64,000 nt of DNA. Source: an uncultured Clostridia bacterium (GTDB lineage: Bacteria; Bacillota; Clostridia; Christensenellales; UBA1242). The stretch covers positions 1 to 64,000 of the forward strand of contig CALVNY010000003.1 in the NCBI GenBank assembly GCA_944350085.1, read 5' to 3'. Of the stretch, positions 16,502-25,079 are shown piece after piece. Numbering within the stretch: the first letter of the stretch is position 1; every line of letters starts with the position of its first letter. The translations under genes were made by a program, and so were the position numbers. The notes under the pieces were generated by a model. It saw only the letters and a program-made list of their open reading frames with translations. It had not been told where the DNA came from and did not search any database.

Positions 16502-17608
16502 TTAAACATTGTTTTTATTGTCGTTTTTAGTATATTTTGGGAAAAACACTATTATTAAGCAAACCCCCATAATTCCCAGTGCAATATAGTAATAATCAAC
16601 AAATATATATGTTGAAACATCTTTAATAAACAAAAAATCGCTAAATGAGTCTTCGTTTATAAAATAAATAATATTGCCTAAATTTTGAGTTGAATATGTG
16701 TTGTTATAAAGTTCTTCACTATAATTTTTTAGATTGTTTAGCACTTCACTGCTTGGGTGCCCATAAGAATTTTCTCCACAACTTATAATTGCATATTTTG
16801 GATTTAAAAATTCAAGAAACGTAGAACTTGTTGAAGTGTTACTTCCGTGATGTGCTAATTTTAAAACATCAATATTTAAAGAATCTTGTGTGTTGATTAA
16901 CTCAATTTCATTTTCAGTTGTTGCATCTCCGGTTAAAAGCACGCTTTTGTTTTTATATTCCAATTTTATATAAGGACTATACATATTTTCATCTGAGTAA
17001 TTATCTTTTGTTGGCGATAAAAATGTAACATATTCATTTATTTCATCAGTTTCAGCACCTACAAAATTATAAAACACATTTATTTTATTTTCCATTTTAA
17101 GGCTATTTAATTTTTTTATAATTTTATCATAATTTGCATCATCTATAACTAAATCTATATTTTCATTATAATTTGTGTCGTAATTTTTACTATAAATTTT
17201 TGGTCTATAAAAATTTTTAACCTGATAATTATTTAAAATATATAAAAAATTGCCACTATGGTCAGAATCACTATGTGTTAAAATTGCATAGTCAAACACC
17301 CTTTCTTTTTGTGAATTAAAAAATACATTATTTATATAATAAACAATTTTGCTTTCATAATTATTTTTGCCACTATCTACTATTAAATTTTTATTGTTTG
17401 GCAATCTTACTAAAATAACATCGCCTTCGCCAGTGTCCACAAAATGCACTTGCATTGAATTGCTTTCAATTTTAGATAAATTTGGCTTTAAATGAAAAGC
17501 ATAGTTTAGTTGTTCATTAAAAAACATTGTTACAATCATAGTAACAAAAATAATACCACAAATTATTAGCAATGTTTTGTTTAATTTAAAATTTCTTTTC
17601 TTTCTCAT
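16502..17608 (-). CDS. ComEC/Rec2-type metallo-beta-lactamase-fold hydrolase, membrane-anchored
   Basis: The 368-residue protein has an N-terminal membrane helix (about residues 12-29), a metallo-beta-lactamase domain and a second helix near the C-terminus (about 337-356). The domain has MQVHFVDTGEGDVILVRLP, the metal motif HSDSDH at residues 112-117, LTGDATTENE and KLAHHGSNTS, all typical of the ComEC C-terminal domain. There is no ComEC channel, so it is the soluble-domain relative held outside the membrane. Such proteins cut nucleic acid or other phosphodiesters; the substrate is unknown. It starts 11 bases after the patatin gene. Confidence 0.7.
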   Translation of the reverse strand: MRKKRNFKLNKTLLIICGIIFVTMIVTMFFNEQLNYAFHLKPNLSKIESNSMQVHFVDTGEGDVILVRLPNNKNLIVDSGKNNYESKIVYYINNVFFNSQKERVFDYAILTHSDSDHSGNFLYILNNYQVKNFYRPKIYSKNYDTNYNENIDLVIDDANYDKIIKKLNSLKMENKINVFYNFVGAETDEINEYVTFLSPTKDNYSDENMYSPYIKLEYKNKSVLLTGDATTENEIELINTQDSLNIDVLKLAHHGSNTSTSSTFLEFLNPKYAIISCGENSYGHPSSEVLNNLKNYSEELYNNTYSTQNLGNIIYFINEDSFSDFLFIKDVSTYIFVDYYYIALGIMGVCLIIVFFPKYTKNDNKNNV

Positions 17609-17619
17609 TTGTAATCTAA

Positions 17620-18447
17620 TTATATTTTATAATTAATATTTTTTTTGCAAATTTTGCCCACAATAAATTTTTGTTTTTCCCCTAAAAGTTGCTTTATTTC
17701 AGGCATTTTTCTAATTGTTGCATTGTATCCTTCCATAATCATTTCGTCTATTTGTTTTAGTTTTGTACTTTTAAATCGTTTTAGGTCTGGTTGAATCATT
17801 AAGTCTGCATCAACATAACCCTTTTGAGAGTTGGATTTCATCATTATTCTAATGCTGGCAAGTAAAATTTCAAAGTAATTATTACTATCCGTTCCTTCCC
17901 CTCTCTTGCTATTTAAGTCAACCGCTATTATTTTATCACAATTAAAATTTTTTGCCACACTTGATGGAATATTATTTACAAGCCCTCCATCAGCCAAAAG
18001 AGTGTTATCAAATGAAACAGGCATAAAAACACCCGGCACACTACAACTTGCACATACTGCCTTAATTAAATCTCCTTTAATTATGTCGTATTCTTCGCCT
18101 CGCCTTAAATCAGTTGCAACTGCACAAAAAGGAATTTTTAAATCATCAAAGTTTATTTCATCCTTTTCAAATAATCTTTTACATAATTTTGCTATTCCAT
18201 CAACTTTGCTTGGCATTAATGGCAAAGGATTGGAAAGTATATCCTTATTGGTTAAGTCTTTTACAATATCATAAGCCCGTTTACTACTCACGCCGTATGC
18301 AATACATGCACCAACTATGCTTCCAACACTTGTTCCTGCTATAAAATCAAATGTTATGTTGTTCTCTTCAAACGCTTTTAACATGCCAATATATGCAACA
18401 CCTCTTGCTCCACCACCACCAAGAACTAAGCCTACTTTTGATTTCAT
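17620..18447 (-). CDS. patatin-like phospholipase (RssA/YchK type)
   Basis: The 275-residue protein has the oxyanion loop GGGGARG (10-16), the nucleophile elbow GTSVG with Ser40, and the dyad aspartate in LADGGLVNN (Asp153). These are all the catalytic residues of patatin hydrolases, and no membrane segment is present, so it should be a cytoplasmic or peripheral lipid acyl hydrolase. The length fits the bacterial RssA group. An AAGGGGT site precedes the ATG. It heads a two-gene operon with the ComEC-type hydrolase. The natural substrate is not known. Confidence 0.85.
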   Translation of the reverse strand: MKSKVGLVLGGGGARGVAYIGMLKAFEENNITFDFIAGTSVGSIVGACIAYGVSSKRAYDIVKDLTNKDILSNPLPLMPSKVDGIAKLCKRLFEKDEINFDDLKIPFCAVATDLRRGEEYDIIKGDLIKAVCASCSVPGVFMPVSFDNTLLADGGLVNNIPSSVAKNFNCDKIIAVDLNSKRGEGTDSNNYFEILLASIRIMMKSNSQKGYVDADLMIQPDLKRFKSTKLKQIDEMIMEGYNATIRKMPEIKQLLGEKQKFIVGKICKKNINYKI

Positions 18448-18544
18448 TTTTTACCCCTTAATAAATTAAAAATTAAATAATTAATGTAATTAATATTAGA
18501 ATTTGTTTTTTTAATTGTAATATAATATTATCATAAACATTTTA

Positions 18545-18553
18545 AGTATATCA
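18545..18553 (-). promoter_or_regulatory. possible extended -10 promoter of the patatin operon
   Basis: TGATATACT on the minus strand lies about 100 bases ahead of the patatin start. The surrounding 18448-18655 is AT-rich spacer with no gene. Confidence 0.35.
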
Positions 18554-18655
18554 TATTATATTATCTTTTTTTATTTTAAAGAAACAATTAATTAAAAAAA
18601 ATATATTTAAATTTTAAAATATAATATTGTTTTTATTTTTTAAATAATAAAATTA

Positions 18656-18686
18656 AAAAAATGGTATGAATAACATACCATTTTTT
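18656..18686 (-). terminator. terminator of the coiled-coil protein gene
   Basis: A thirteen-base stem (18656-18668 with 18674-18686) with a five-base loop lies directly after the stop at 18688. The minus-strand tail is T-rich. Confidence 0.85.
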
Positions 18687-18687
18687 T

Positions 18688-20067
18688 TTAGTGTTCGTCG
18701 TACCATTTAATTGCTTCATTAACAGTTTCAATTTCTTTTGTTAATCTATCAACTTGTTTTGTTAATAATTTGTTTGTTTTTTCTAAAATTGGGAATCTAT
18801 CTTCGTTTTGTTTAATAACTTCTTCGCAGTGTAAAACGCTATCTTTTAATTCTTTTAAAGTTGCCATATCTTCATCAAGTTTTGCTTTCTTTTCAGGGTC
18901 AACATTTTTTGGACTATTTACTCCATATAAAGCAATTTTTTGTTTTGCAACTAAAACTTCTTTTTTACGAAGTTTTTCACCATCACGGGCAAGTGCTTTT
19001 TTACATTTAACTATTGGCATATATTCCCTTTTATTTGCTCTTAATTCCTTGTTTGTGTCAGCTAATTCTTTTTGTAGTTGTTCAAGTTTTGAAACATAGT
19101 AATCACGAGTAAAGTAAGGTTTGTCATCTTCAACAGGTGTTTGTTTAATATTTTCAAGTTCTTTTGCAAGTTGTTCTTTTTCTTCTGCTAATTTAGCCTT
19201 TTCTTCTTCTAGTTTTTTGTTTTTCTTTCTTTGACTTTCGTTTTCTTTAATTATTTCACTATTTTCAGAAATATTTTTTAGTCTATTTTTTATGTTTTGG
19301 CTTTTTTCTGATTGTACTTTTCTTTTGAAATCTTTTAATTCTTCAAGTTCTTTTAACTTTGCATCTAATTCTCTATCCTTTTCTTCATCTTCTGCCATTT
19401 TTTGCAATGCTTCGTTTTTGTTAACAAGAACTTCTTTCCTTAGCTTTCTTAACTCTTTAATATTTTCATCATTATCCAAATAAACCACTTTTTCTTTAAT
19501 TATTGTTTTTGGTTCAATTTGAACTACTGGTTGTTCTTCTTCTGCCTTAAAGATTTCAACATTTTCTTCTTCAACAATTGGAGCATCTTCTACTTTTTCT
19601 TTTTGTTTCTTATCATCTTCTTCCTTGATTTGTTTTGATAAGTCTTCCAAAATTTTGCCTAACTCTTCTTCCCCATCGTCTGCAAAAAAGTCTTCATCAT
19701 CTTCTTCAACCATTTTTTCTAAATTGGTAAAAATTGGTTCATTAACAACTTCTGTTTCTTCTGTCTTTTGATTTAAACTTTGTTCCAACATTCTTTGTTC
19801 TTCCAAAGCCTTTTGCATATCAACAGCATTGTATTCTTCTGTTGTTTTTTCCTCAACCAATGGATAAATGTTTTCTTCTTTTTTTTCAGTGTAATTTAAT
19901 TGTAATGGCTCTTCATTTTTGTTGGAATGTTTAATTAAAATGCCATCTCTATTGCCATCAATAGCAGTTAGAATTAAATCAATAATTAGTATTAATATAA
20001 ATGCACCAAAAACAACTATTGCTAAAATCCCTAATGTGTTAAGTAAAATGTTTAAAAATTCTTTCAT
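18688..20067 (-). CDS. membrane-anchored coiled-coil protein, unrecognised
   Basis: The 459-residue protein has one strongly hydrophobic helix (about residues 12-35), a short basic patch, a Glu-rich low-complexity region (about 55-190), and then almost continuous coiled coil with heptads of Glu, Lys and Leu to the end. The basic residues after the helix suggest that the long part is cytoplasmic. No enzyme motif is seen. The plan resembles division or cytoskeletal linkers of the EzrA type, but I cannot assign a family. It begins 39 bases after the tmRNA 3' end with a GGGAG site and has no promoter of its own that I can see. Confidence 0.75.
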   Translation of the reverse strand: MKEFLNILLNTLGILAIVVFGAFILILIIDLILTAIDGNRDGILIKHSNKNEEPLQLNYTEKKEENIYPLVEEKTTEEYNAVDMQKALEEQRMLEQSLNQKTEETEVVNEPIFTNLEKMVEEDDEDFFADDGEEELGKILEDLSKQIKEEDDKKQKEKVEDAPIVEEENVEIFKAEEEQPVVQIEPKTIIKEKVVYLDNDENIKELRKLRKEVLVNKNEALQKMAEDEEKDRELDAKLKELEELKDFKRKVQSEKSQNIKNRLKNISENSEIIKENESQRKKNKKLEEEKAKLAEEKEQLAKELENIKQTPVEDDKPYFTRDYYVSKLEQLQKELADTNKELRANKREYMPIVKCKKALARDGEKLRKKEVLVAKQKIALYGVNSPKNVDPEKKAKLDEDMATLKELKDSVLHCEEVIKQNEDRFPILEKTNKLLTKQVDRLTKEIETVNEAIKWYDEH

Positions 20068-20106
20068 AATATTTCTCCCAAAATATTTAAAAATTATTTA
20101 ATTAAT

Positions 20107-20461
20107 TGGTGGAGACGGTGGGAGTTGAACCCACGTCCGAAAAGGCATGCAAGGTGTTTCTACATATTTAGTTAATGATTGTTATTCGCCCAAACTAATT
20201 TCATTAACAAAGTTAATTTGGACTATTTTGTTAAAATCTCAAATGTAACCACAAACATATTACATTTGGTTGCCCACTAATGTTGCCCATTTAGGTTTCG
20301 TGGGAGTAACCTATGGACATAGCACCTGCGTTAACTAAGCAGCTAATGCTAATTTTTCATTGTTGTTTGCATTTAAATTTGCAGTTTCCGTTTTTAATGT
20401 AGACGAGCCTACAATATGCTTTCCCCTCTCAAAACCAATCCGTCGAAACCAATACGTCCCC
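20107..20461 (-). ncRNA. ssrA: tmRNA
   Basis: The 355-base RNA rescues stalled ribosomes. Its ends form a tRNA-like domain: 5' GGGGACG (20455-20461) pairs with 3' CGTCTCC, and the T arm GTGGGTTCAACTCCCAC and an encoded CCA follow. The reading frame for the tag ends at TAG and reads most likely ANLNANNNEKLALAA, closing with the usual LALAA degradation signal; the exact resume codon is inferred. A GTAGGCTCGTC segment near the 5' end belongs to a pseudoknot. It lies next to smpB, as in many Firmicutes. Confidence 0.95.
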
Positions 20462-20468
20462 CTAAATT

Positions 20469-20497
20469 ATTATATAAGTTTAAATTTGTTTTTATAA
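20469..20497 (-). promoter_or_regulatory. promoter of ssrA
   Basis: TTATAA (20492-20497), a 17-base spacer and a perfect TATAAT (20469-20474) lie seven bases upstream of the mature 5' end at 20461, as expected for a transcript that starts at or near the first base of tmRNA. Confidence 0.65.
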
Positions 20498-20543
20498 TAA
20501 TTATAATACTTATATAAAAATTTAAGTTGATATAAAATTAAAG

Positions 20544-20993
20544 TTAAATCTTTTTTAATTGTCTTAAAGTTTCTCTGTTTATGTCTTTTTCTTTTAATGT
20601 TTGCTTTTTATCATAATTATGTTTTCCTTGTGCCAAAGCCACTTCAACCTTAACTAGCGAACCCGAAAAATATAATTTTGTTGGAATTAATGTTAAACCT
20701 TTTTCTTTAACTTTTGAAAATAGTTTTGTTATTTCAGTTTTATGCATTAAAAGTAACCTATCTGCACGCTCTTTTGTTTTAAAAGTGGCATCTTTGTTGT
20801 CATAAGGTTTAATGTACATATTTTTAATATACATTTGACCCAACTTGCTAATAGAAATAAAAGCGTCTTTCAAACTAACATTGCCTTGCCTTATACTTTT
20901 AACTTCGGCGCCATTTAATTTTATTCCTGCCTCAAAAGTGTTAAGTATAAAATAATTATGATAAGCTTCTTTGTTTGTTGCGATAATTTTCAT
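20544..20993 (-). CDS. smpB: SsrA-binding protein SmpB
   Basis: SmpB binds the tRNA-like domain of tmRNA and takes it to stalled ribosomes. The 149-residue protein has the family start (ATNKEAYHNYFILNTFEAGIKL), the GAEVKSIRQG segment, and a Lys-rich C-terminal tail (KHNYDKKQTLKEKD) that enters the mRNA channel. The length is standard. It sits 82 bases before ssrA and downstream of rnr, the classic Firmicute order. It has an AAAGGA site and probably its own promoter at 21081. Confidence 0.96.
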   Translation of the reverse strand: MKIIATNKEAYHNYFILNTFEAGIKLNGAEVKSIRQGNVSLKDAFISISKLGQMYIKNMYIKPYDNKDATFKTKERADRLLLMHKTEITKLFSKVKEKGLTLIPTKLYFSGSLVKVEVALAQGKHNYDKKQTLKEKDINRETLRQLKKI

Positions 20994-21032
20994 AATTTAA
21001 TCCTTTTAAACTTATTTGTCAAAAAAATAAAT

Positions 21033-21078
21033 AAGAGATAATTTTACAATTAGTTGCTTATTTTGAAAATTACCTCTT
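21033..21078 (-). terminator. hairpin between rnr and smpB (terminator or leader)
   Basis: A thirteen-base stem with one mismatch (21033-21045 with 21066-21078) and a 20-base loop is followed on the minus strand by ATTTATTTTTTT. It can terminate the rnr transcript. A possible smpB promoter at 21081-21108 would start inside it, so it may also lie in the smpB leader. Confidence 0.5.
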
Positions 21079-21080
21079 AT

Positions 21081-21108
21081 ATTATAACACATTAAAATAA
21101 ATATTCAA
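21081..21108 (-). promoter_or_regulatory. possible promoter of smpB
   Basis: TTGAAT (21103-21108), a 16-base spacer and TATAAT (21081-21086) read toward smpB. Transcription would begin at about 21074. Confidence 0.45.
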
Positions 21109-21154
21109 TACCTTATTTTAGAAATTTTGAGCAGATTTTACTAAAAAATACCAA

Positions 21155-23431
21155 TTATACAAGCACAAAATCAATTTCTCTTGATAAAATATCTGCTCTT
21201 ACGGATTTTACTTTTACAGGCATTCCAATCACAAAAGTGTTTTTCTTGCCTTGTAATTTATATTCTTCTTCAATATATTCGTATTCATCTTCTGGCAAAT
21301 CAGTTAGTGAAACTAGCCCTTCAACAGTGTTGTCTAATTCGACAAACACACCAAATGCAGTTACCCCCGAAACCTTGCCATCGAATTCTTCATTTAAGTG
21401 TTCCTTCATATAGAAAACTTTATATAAGTCGTCAACATCACGCTCAACATCATCTGCTACAACTTCTCTTTCGCTTGAATTAATTGAACTTACAATAACA
21501 AAATTTTTTGTGTCACTTAATTTTTTTCCAACAAGTTCGCCATGTAAGTCATCTTTAATTATTCTGTGAATTGTAAGGTCTGGATAACGCCTTATTGGAG
21601 ATGTAAAATGACAATAAAACTTACTTGCAAGCCCAAAGTGCCCTAAACAATCTTGGCTATATTTAGCCTTTTTTAATGAACGCAAGCAAACCCTATTTAC
21701 CATATCTTTTGAATCTAATGTGTTTGCCTCATTTAAAATAGTTTGAAGTTCTTTTGGTTGAACTGCTTCTGGATTTGCCATGGTGGTTATTCCCAATTTT
21801 TTAACCAAATTTAAAAAGTTATTCATTTTTTCAGAACTTGGAGTTTCGTGAACACGGTAAACAAATGGGGCTTTTAATTTTGCATAATGTTCTGCCACAG
21901 TTTCATTTGCAACAACCATAAACGCTTCAATTAGTTTTGTGCCATCATCACTTTTTCTTTTACTTAAATTTACCACATTTCCTAATGCATCTAACTCAAC
22001 TTTAACTTCTGGAATATCAAACTCTATATATCCTAAATTATGTTTTTTCTTCATTAAAATTTGTGATAATTTATGCATATTCCACAATGCGCCTGTAAAT
22101 TGTTTATTATTTTCACAAGCAACTGGGTCTTTTTCTAAGATTTTTTGAACTTCGGTGTAAGTAAATCTCTTTTTACTACAAATAATACTTTCAAATATAG
22201 AGTGATTTATAACATCGCCTTTTTGGTCGATATCCATTATAACTGACAAAGCTAATCTATTAACCCTTTCATTTAAAGAACATATTCCATTGCTTAATTC
22301 TCTTGGAAGCATTGGCAACACTAAGCCCGGGAAATAAACACTTGTTCCTCTTTTAAACGCTTCTTGGTCAATTTCGTTGTTAAACTTAACATATTCACCA
22401 ACATCGGCAATGTGAACACCTAATGTGTATGTTCCATCATTATTTGCCTTAATAGATATAGCATCATCAATATCTCTTGTGTCTTCACCATCAATAGTAA
22501 AAATTAGTTCGTCTGTTAAATCTTTCCTATTAGGATAATCTTCCTTATGAATTTCAACCGGCAAATTTTCAGCACTTTCTTGAACTTTTTTAGGAAAATT
22601 TTCAAAAAGATTATAACTTCTAATAATTGCTTTTACTTCAGTTTCAATTAAATTTGGCTCTCCTAAAACTTCTGTAACAATTCCTTCTGATGATTTTAAG
22701 CCAAATTTTGTAATTGTAACTACAACTTTTTCGCCATTATCTGCATTTAAAGTTTTTGACAACGGAACTACAATGTCCATGCCAAATTTTACATCATCAG
22801 GTGTTACATAAGCACAAGTTTTTGTTAATTTAATTTTACCAATAACTTTTTCATTTGCTCTTTCAATTATATTAACAACTTTTCCTTCAATCCTTTTGCC
22901 ACTAGGAACTGTTTCAATAATTACTCTATCGCCATTTAATGCACCTTTTAAACTCTTTGCAGGAATAAATATGTCTTGCATATTTACATCATCAGGTATT
23001 AAAAAAGCATATCCTTTTGATGTTCCACTTATTTTACCCTCAATCTTTTGATAATTAAATTTGCGTTTGTGTTTTTTAGGGTCAATTTTTAAAATTTTAT
23101 ATGCATCATCTAGCATTTCACTTTCTTCAAAGTAATCACTAACAATCTCTTTTTTACTTTTCTTTTTAAATTTTTTAAATTGTTTTTTACCCTTTGCAAC
23201 ATAATCATTTTGAGAAATTGTTTTTGTTTCAATTTCAGTTTTATAAACTAAACCATCATCTTTTTGACTATTTAATACAACCTTTCCATCTTTAACAAGT
23301 TCGTCAACAACAACCTTAATTTCTTCGTAAGGTTTGTTGTTTAACACACATAGTTGCGCTATAAGATAAGGATATTCTAATCTATCTAATTTATTAATAC
23401 TTATTTGTTCTAAAATTTTATTTGTGTCCAT
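21155..23431 (-). CDS. rnr: ribonuclease R
   Basis: RNase R is a processive 3'-5' exoribonuclease that degrades structured RNA and defective mRNA freed by tmRNA. The roughly 758-residue protein has an N-terminal winged-helix region, two cold-shock domains, the catalytic RNB domain with IDGEDTRDIDDAIS (metal-binding aspartates) and GVHIADVGEYV, then HFTSPIRRYPDL, and a C-terminal S1 domain (VSGVTAFGVFVELDNTVEGL). The usual basic tail is short. I take ATG 23431, preceded by AAGGGG, rather than 23452, which has no ribosome site. Confidence 0.94.
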   Translation of the reverse strand: MDTNKILEQISINKLDRLEYPYLIAQLCVLNNKPYEEIKVVVDELVKDGKVVLNSQKDDGLVYKTEIETKTISQNDYVAKGKKQFKKFKKKSKKEIVSDYFEESEMLDDAYKILKIDPKKHKRKFNYQKIEGKISGTSKGYAFLIPDDVNMQDIFIPAKSLKGALNGDRVIIETVPSGKRIEGKVVNIIERANEKVIGKIKLTKTCAYVTPDDVKFGMDIVVPLSKTLNADNGEKVVVTITKFGLKSSEGIVTEVLGEPNLIETEVKAIIRSYNLFENFPKKVQESAENLPVEIHKEDYPNRKDLTDELIFTIDGEDTRDIDDAISIKANNDGTYTLGVHIADVGEYVKFNNEIDQEAFKRGTSVYFPGLVLPMLPRELSNGICSLNERVNRLALSVIMDIDQKGDVINHSIFESIICSKKRFTYTEVQKILEKDPVACENNKQFTGALWNMHKLSQILMKKKHNLGYIEFDIPEVKVELDALGNVVNLSKRKSDDGTKLIEAFMVVANETVAEHYAKLKAPFVYRVHETPSSEKMNNFLNLVKKLGITTMANPEAVQPKELQTILNEANTLDSKDMVNRVCLRSLKKAKYSQDCLGHFGLASKFYCHFTSPIRRYPDLTIHRIIKDDLHGELVGKKLSDTKNFVIVSSINSSEREVVADDVERDVDDLYKVFYMKEHLNEEFDGKVSGVTAFGVFVELDNTVEGLVSLTDLPEDEYEYIEEEYKLQGKKNTFVIGMPVKVKSVRADILSREIDFVLV

Positions 23432-23463
23432 ACTACCCCTTAAATTAACCATATTAAAAAATA

Positions 23464-23485
23464 AAGTGACTAAATTTAGTCACTT
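23464..23485 (-). terminator. hairpin between secG and rnr
   Basis: A perfect 22-base palindrome (AAGTGACTAAA and its complement) is followed on the minus strand by TATTTTTT. It may partly terminate transcription after secG and lower rnr expression. Confidence 0.7.
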
Positions 23486-23499
23486 AATTTTAGTTAAAT

Positions 23500-23814
23500 T
23501 TATCTATTGTATATTCGTGTTAAAATTAAGTATAAAACAGTAAATACAAAAATACATATTGATGAAACTATTATAATTTTTCTAAGTCTGCCTTCTCTAC
23601 TACTGCCTTTATTTTGTGAATAAAAACTTTCGTTTGAACCTGTAATTGCATTACTTCCCCCATCAGGATTTGAAGGATTAACAAGCACACAAATTATGAT
23701 TGCAAGTGCTAAAAGAGCAATTAAAATAATTAAAATTGTTTGTACAATTGGAAAAGATACCTTAATCCAATTAGGAATTGGTTTGTCTGTTAAAAGCAAA
23801 TTTAAGAAATTCAT
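23500..23814 (-). CDS. secG: protein translocase subunit SecG
   Basis: The 104-residue protein has two membrane helices (about residues 20-45 and 80-100) joined by a polar Gly/Ser/Asn-rich loop (NPDGGSNAITGSNESFYSQN), the layout of SecG in the SecYEG channel. It is slightly longer than usual because of its N-terminus. Gene order secG-rnr-smpB-ssrA is the common Firmicute arrangement and supports the call more strongly than the weakly conserved sequence. A GGAGG site precedes the ATG. Confidence 0.82.
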   Translation of the reverse strand: MNFLNLLLTDKPIPNWIKVSFPIVQTILIILIALLALAIIICVLVNPSNPDGGSNAITGSNESFYSQNKGSSREGRLRKIIIVSSICIFVFTVLYLILTRIYNR

Positions 23815-23860
23815 TTAATCCTCCACCATATAAAAAAACTCAAAAATCTTAATACAAGTT

Positions 23861-23889
23861 ATTATAACACATAAAATATTTATACACAA
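23861..23889 (-). promoter_or_regulatory. promoter of secG-rnr
   Basis: TTGTGT (23884-23889), a 17-base spacer and TATAAT (23861-23866) lie about 45 bases before the secG start. Confidence 0.6.
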
Positions 23890-23946
23890 CAATAAATATT
23901 AAAAAACTAATATTAAAAACTAAAAAAATTAGCATTTTACAACAAA

Positions 23947-23969
23947 AAAACCACTAAAATAGTGGTTTT
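23947..23969 (-). terminator. terminator of the small membrane protein gene
   Basis: A nine-base perfect stem (23947-23955 with 23961-23969) with a five-base loop lies just after the stop at 23973 and has a T tail on the minus strand. Confidence 0.8.
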
Positions 23970-23972
23970 ATT

Positions 23973-24200
23973 TTACCATAAACACGAATATATAACTCCA
24001 ATAACTGTTAAGGCTACTGCAACATAGAACAAAAACCAATTACTAATAATAATTGAATCTTTTTTCTTTATGCTAAAAATAAAGCATACTAAAGCCAACA
24101 AAAATATAACTAAAATTATAAGTGCTTTAATTTTAGGGTCAACAGCACGAACTACTGTATTATAGAAGTTGTACCACATATTTTTGAACATTTCAGCCAT
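23973..24200 (-). CDS. small two-helix membrane protein, unrecognised
   Basis: The 75-residue protein has hydrophobic helices at about residues 25-44 and 52-73, joined by a short basic turn (KKKD). The first 24 residues are amphipathic. I do not recognise it. It has its own promoter (24235-24263) and terminator, so it is a genuine single-gene unit. Confidence 0.65.
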   Translation of the reverse strand: MAEMFKNMWYNFYNTVVRAVDPKIKALIILVIFLLALVCFIFSIKKKDSIIISNWFLFYVAVALTVIGVIYSCLW

Positions 24201-24234
24201 AGGATTTACCTACCTTTTTTTATATTCTACTTAT

Positions 24235-24263
24235 AGTGTATATTATATAACATTTTTTGTCAA
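24235..24263 (-). promoter_or_regulatory. promoter of the small membrane protein gene
   Basis: A consensus TTGACA (24258-24263), a 17-base spacer and TACACT (24235-24240) are placed 35 bases before the ATG at 24200. Confidence 0.6.
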
Positions 24264-24308
24264 TATTTTAAATAAAAACAAATATTTATTATGTTTATAT
24301 TTACTTTA

Positions 24309-25070
24309 TTAATCATTTATTTTTGTATTAAAAATTACACCAAATTTTTCTAAATTCAAACAAGCACCACCAATTAAGCCACCATCAATGCTTGGCATTT
24401 TTAATAATTCTGTAGCATTTTTTTCGTTCATACTACCACCATACAAAACAACAATTAAATCTGTGCTTTTTAATTTGTATAATTTACATATATATTTTTT
24501 TATATGGCTTATTACTTCTTCTGCTTGTTCACTTGTTGCAGTTTTGCCAGTGCCAATAGCCCAAATAGGCTCATACGCAAATATAACACTTGACAAATCT
24601 TCAACTTTAACATCTTTAAGTGCCTTTTTAATTTGGTTGTCTATCACTTTAAATGTTTCGTTTTTTTCTCTTTCAAGTTCACTTTCACCAACACAAATAA
24701 TTGGAACTATGTTGCTTGAAAGTGCTTTTAAAACTTTTAAATTTACACTATCATCTGTTTCATTGTAATAATTTCTTCTTTCGCTATGTCCAATAATAAC
24801 CATATCACAATTAAAATCGTTTAACATTTCTGCACTAACTTCACCCGTAAATGCACCACTTTCTTTATAGTGCAAATTTTGAGCGCCGTACAAAACATTG
24901 CTATGATTTAAATATTTTTTTGCATAGCACAAATAAGGATAAGGCACACAAATTCCCACATGATTGTTTGTGTTTTTTGCCATTTTTTTTATTTTTTTTA
25001 AGTAAGGAATAATATCTGACTTAGTAAGATTCATTTTAAAATTACCTATCAAATACAACTCTTTTTCCAT
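24309..25070 (-). CDS. tpiA: triosephosphate isomerase
   Basis: TpiA interconverts dihydroxyacetone phosphate and glyceraldehyde 3-phosphate. The 253-residue TIM barrel has Asn10 and Lys12 in GNFKMN, the electrophile His95 in IIGHSERR, the base Glu167 in FAYEPIWAIGTGK, and the phosphate loops YGGSM and GGLIGGACL. Its length is normal. It follows pgk by nine bases with an AGGAG site and is the last gene of dusB-pgk-tpiA. Confidence 0.96.
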   Translation of the reverse strand: MEKELYLIGNFKMNLTKSDIIPYLKKIKKMAKNTNNHVGICVPYPYLCYAKKYLNHSNVLYGAQNLHYKESGAFTGEVSAEMLNDFNCDMVIIGHSERRNYYNETDDSVNLKVLKALSSNIVPIICVGESELEREKNETFKVIDNQIKKALKDVKVEDLSSVIFAYEPIWAIGTGKTATSEQAEEVISHIKKYICKLYKLKSTDLIVVLYGGSMNEKNATELLKMPSIDGGLIGGACLNLEKFGVIFNTKIND

Positions 25071-25079
25071 ACACTTCTC

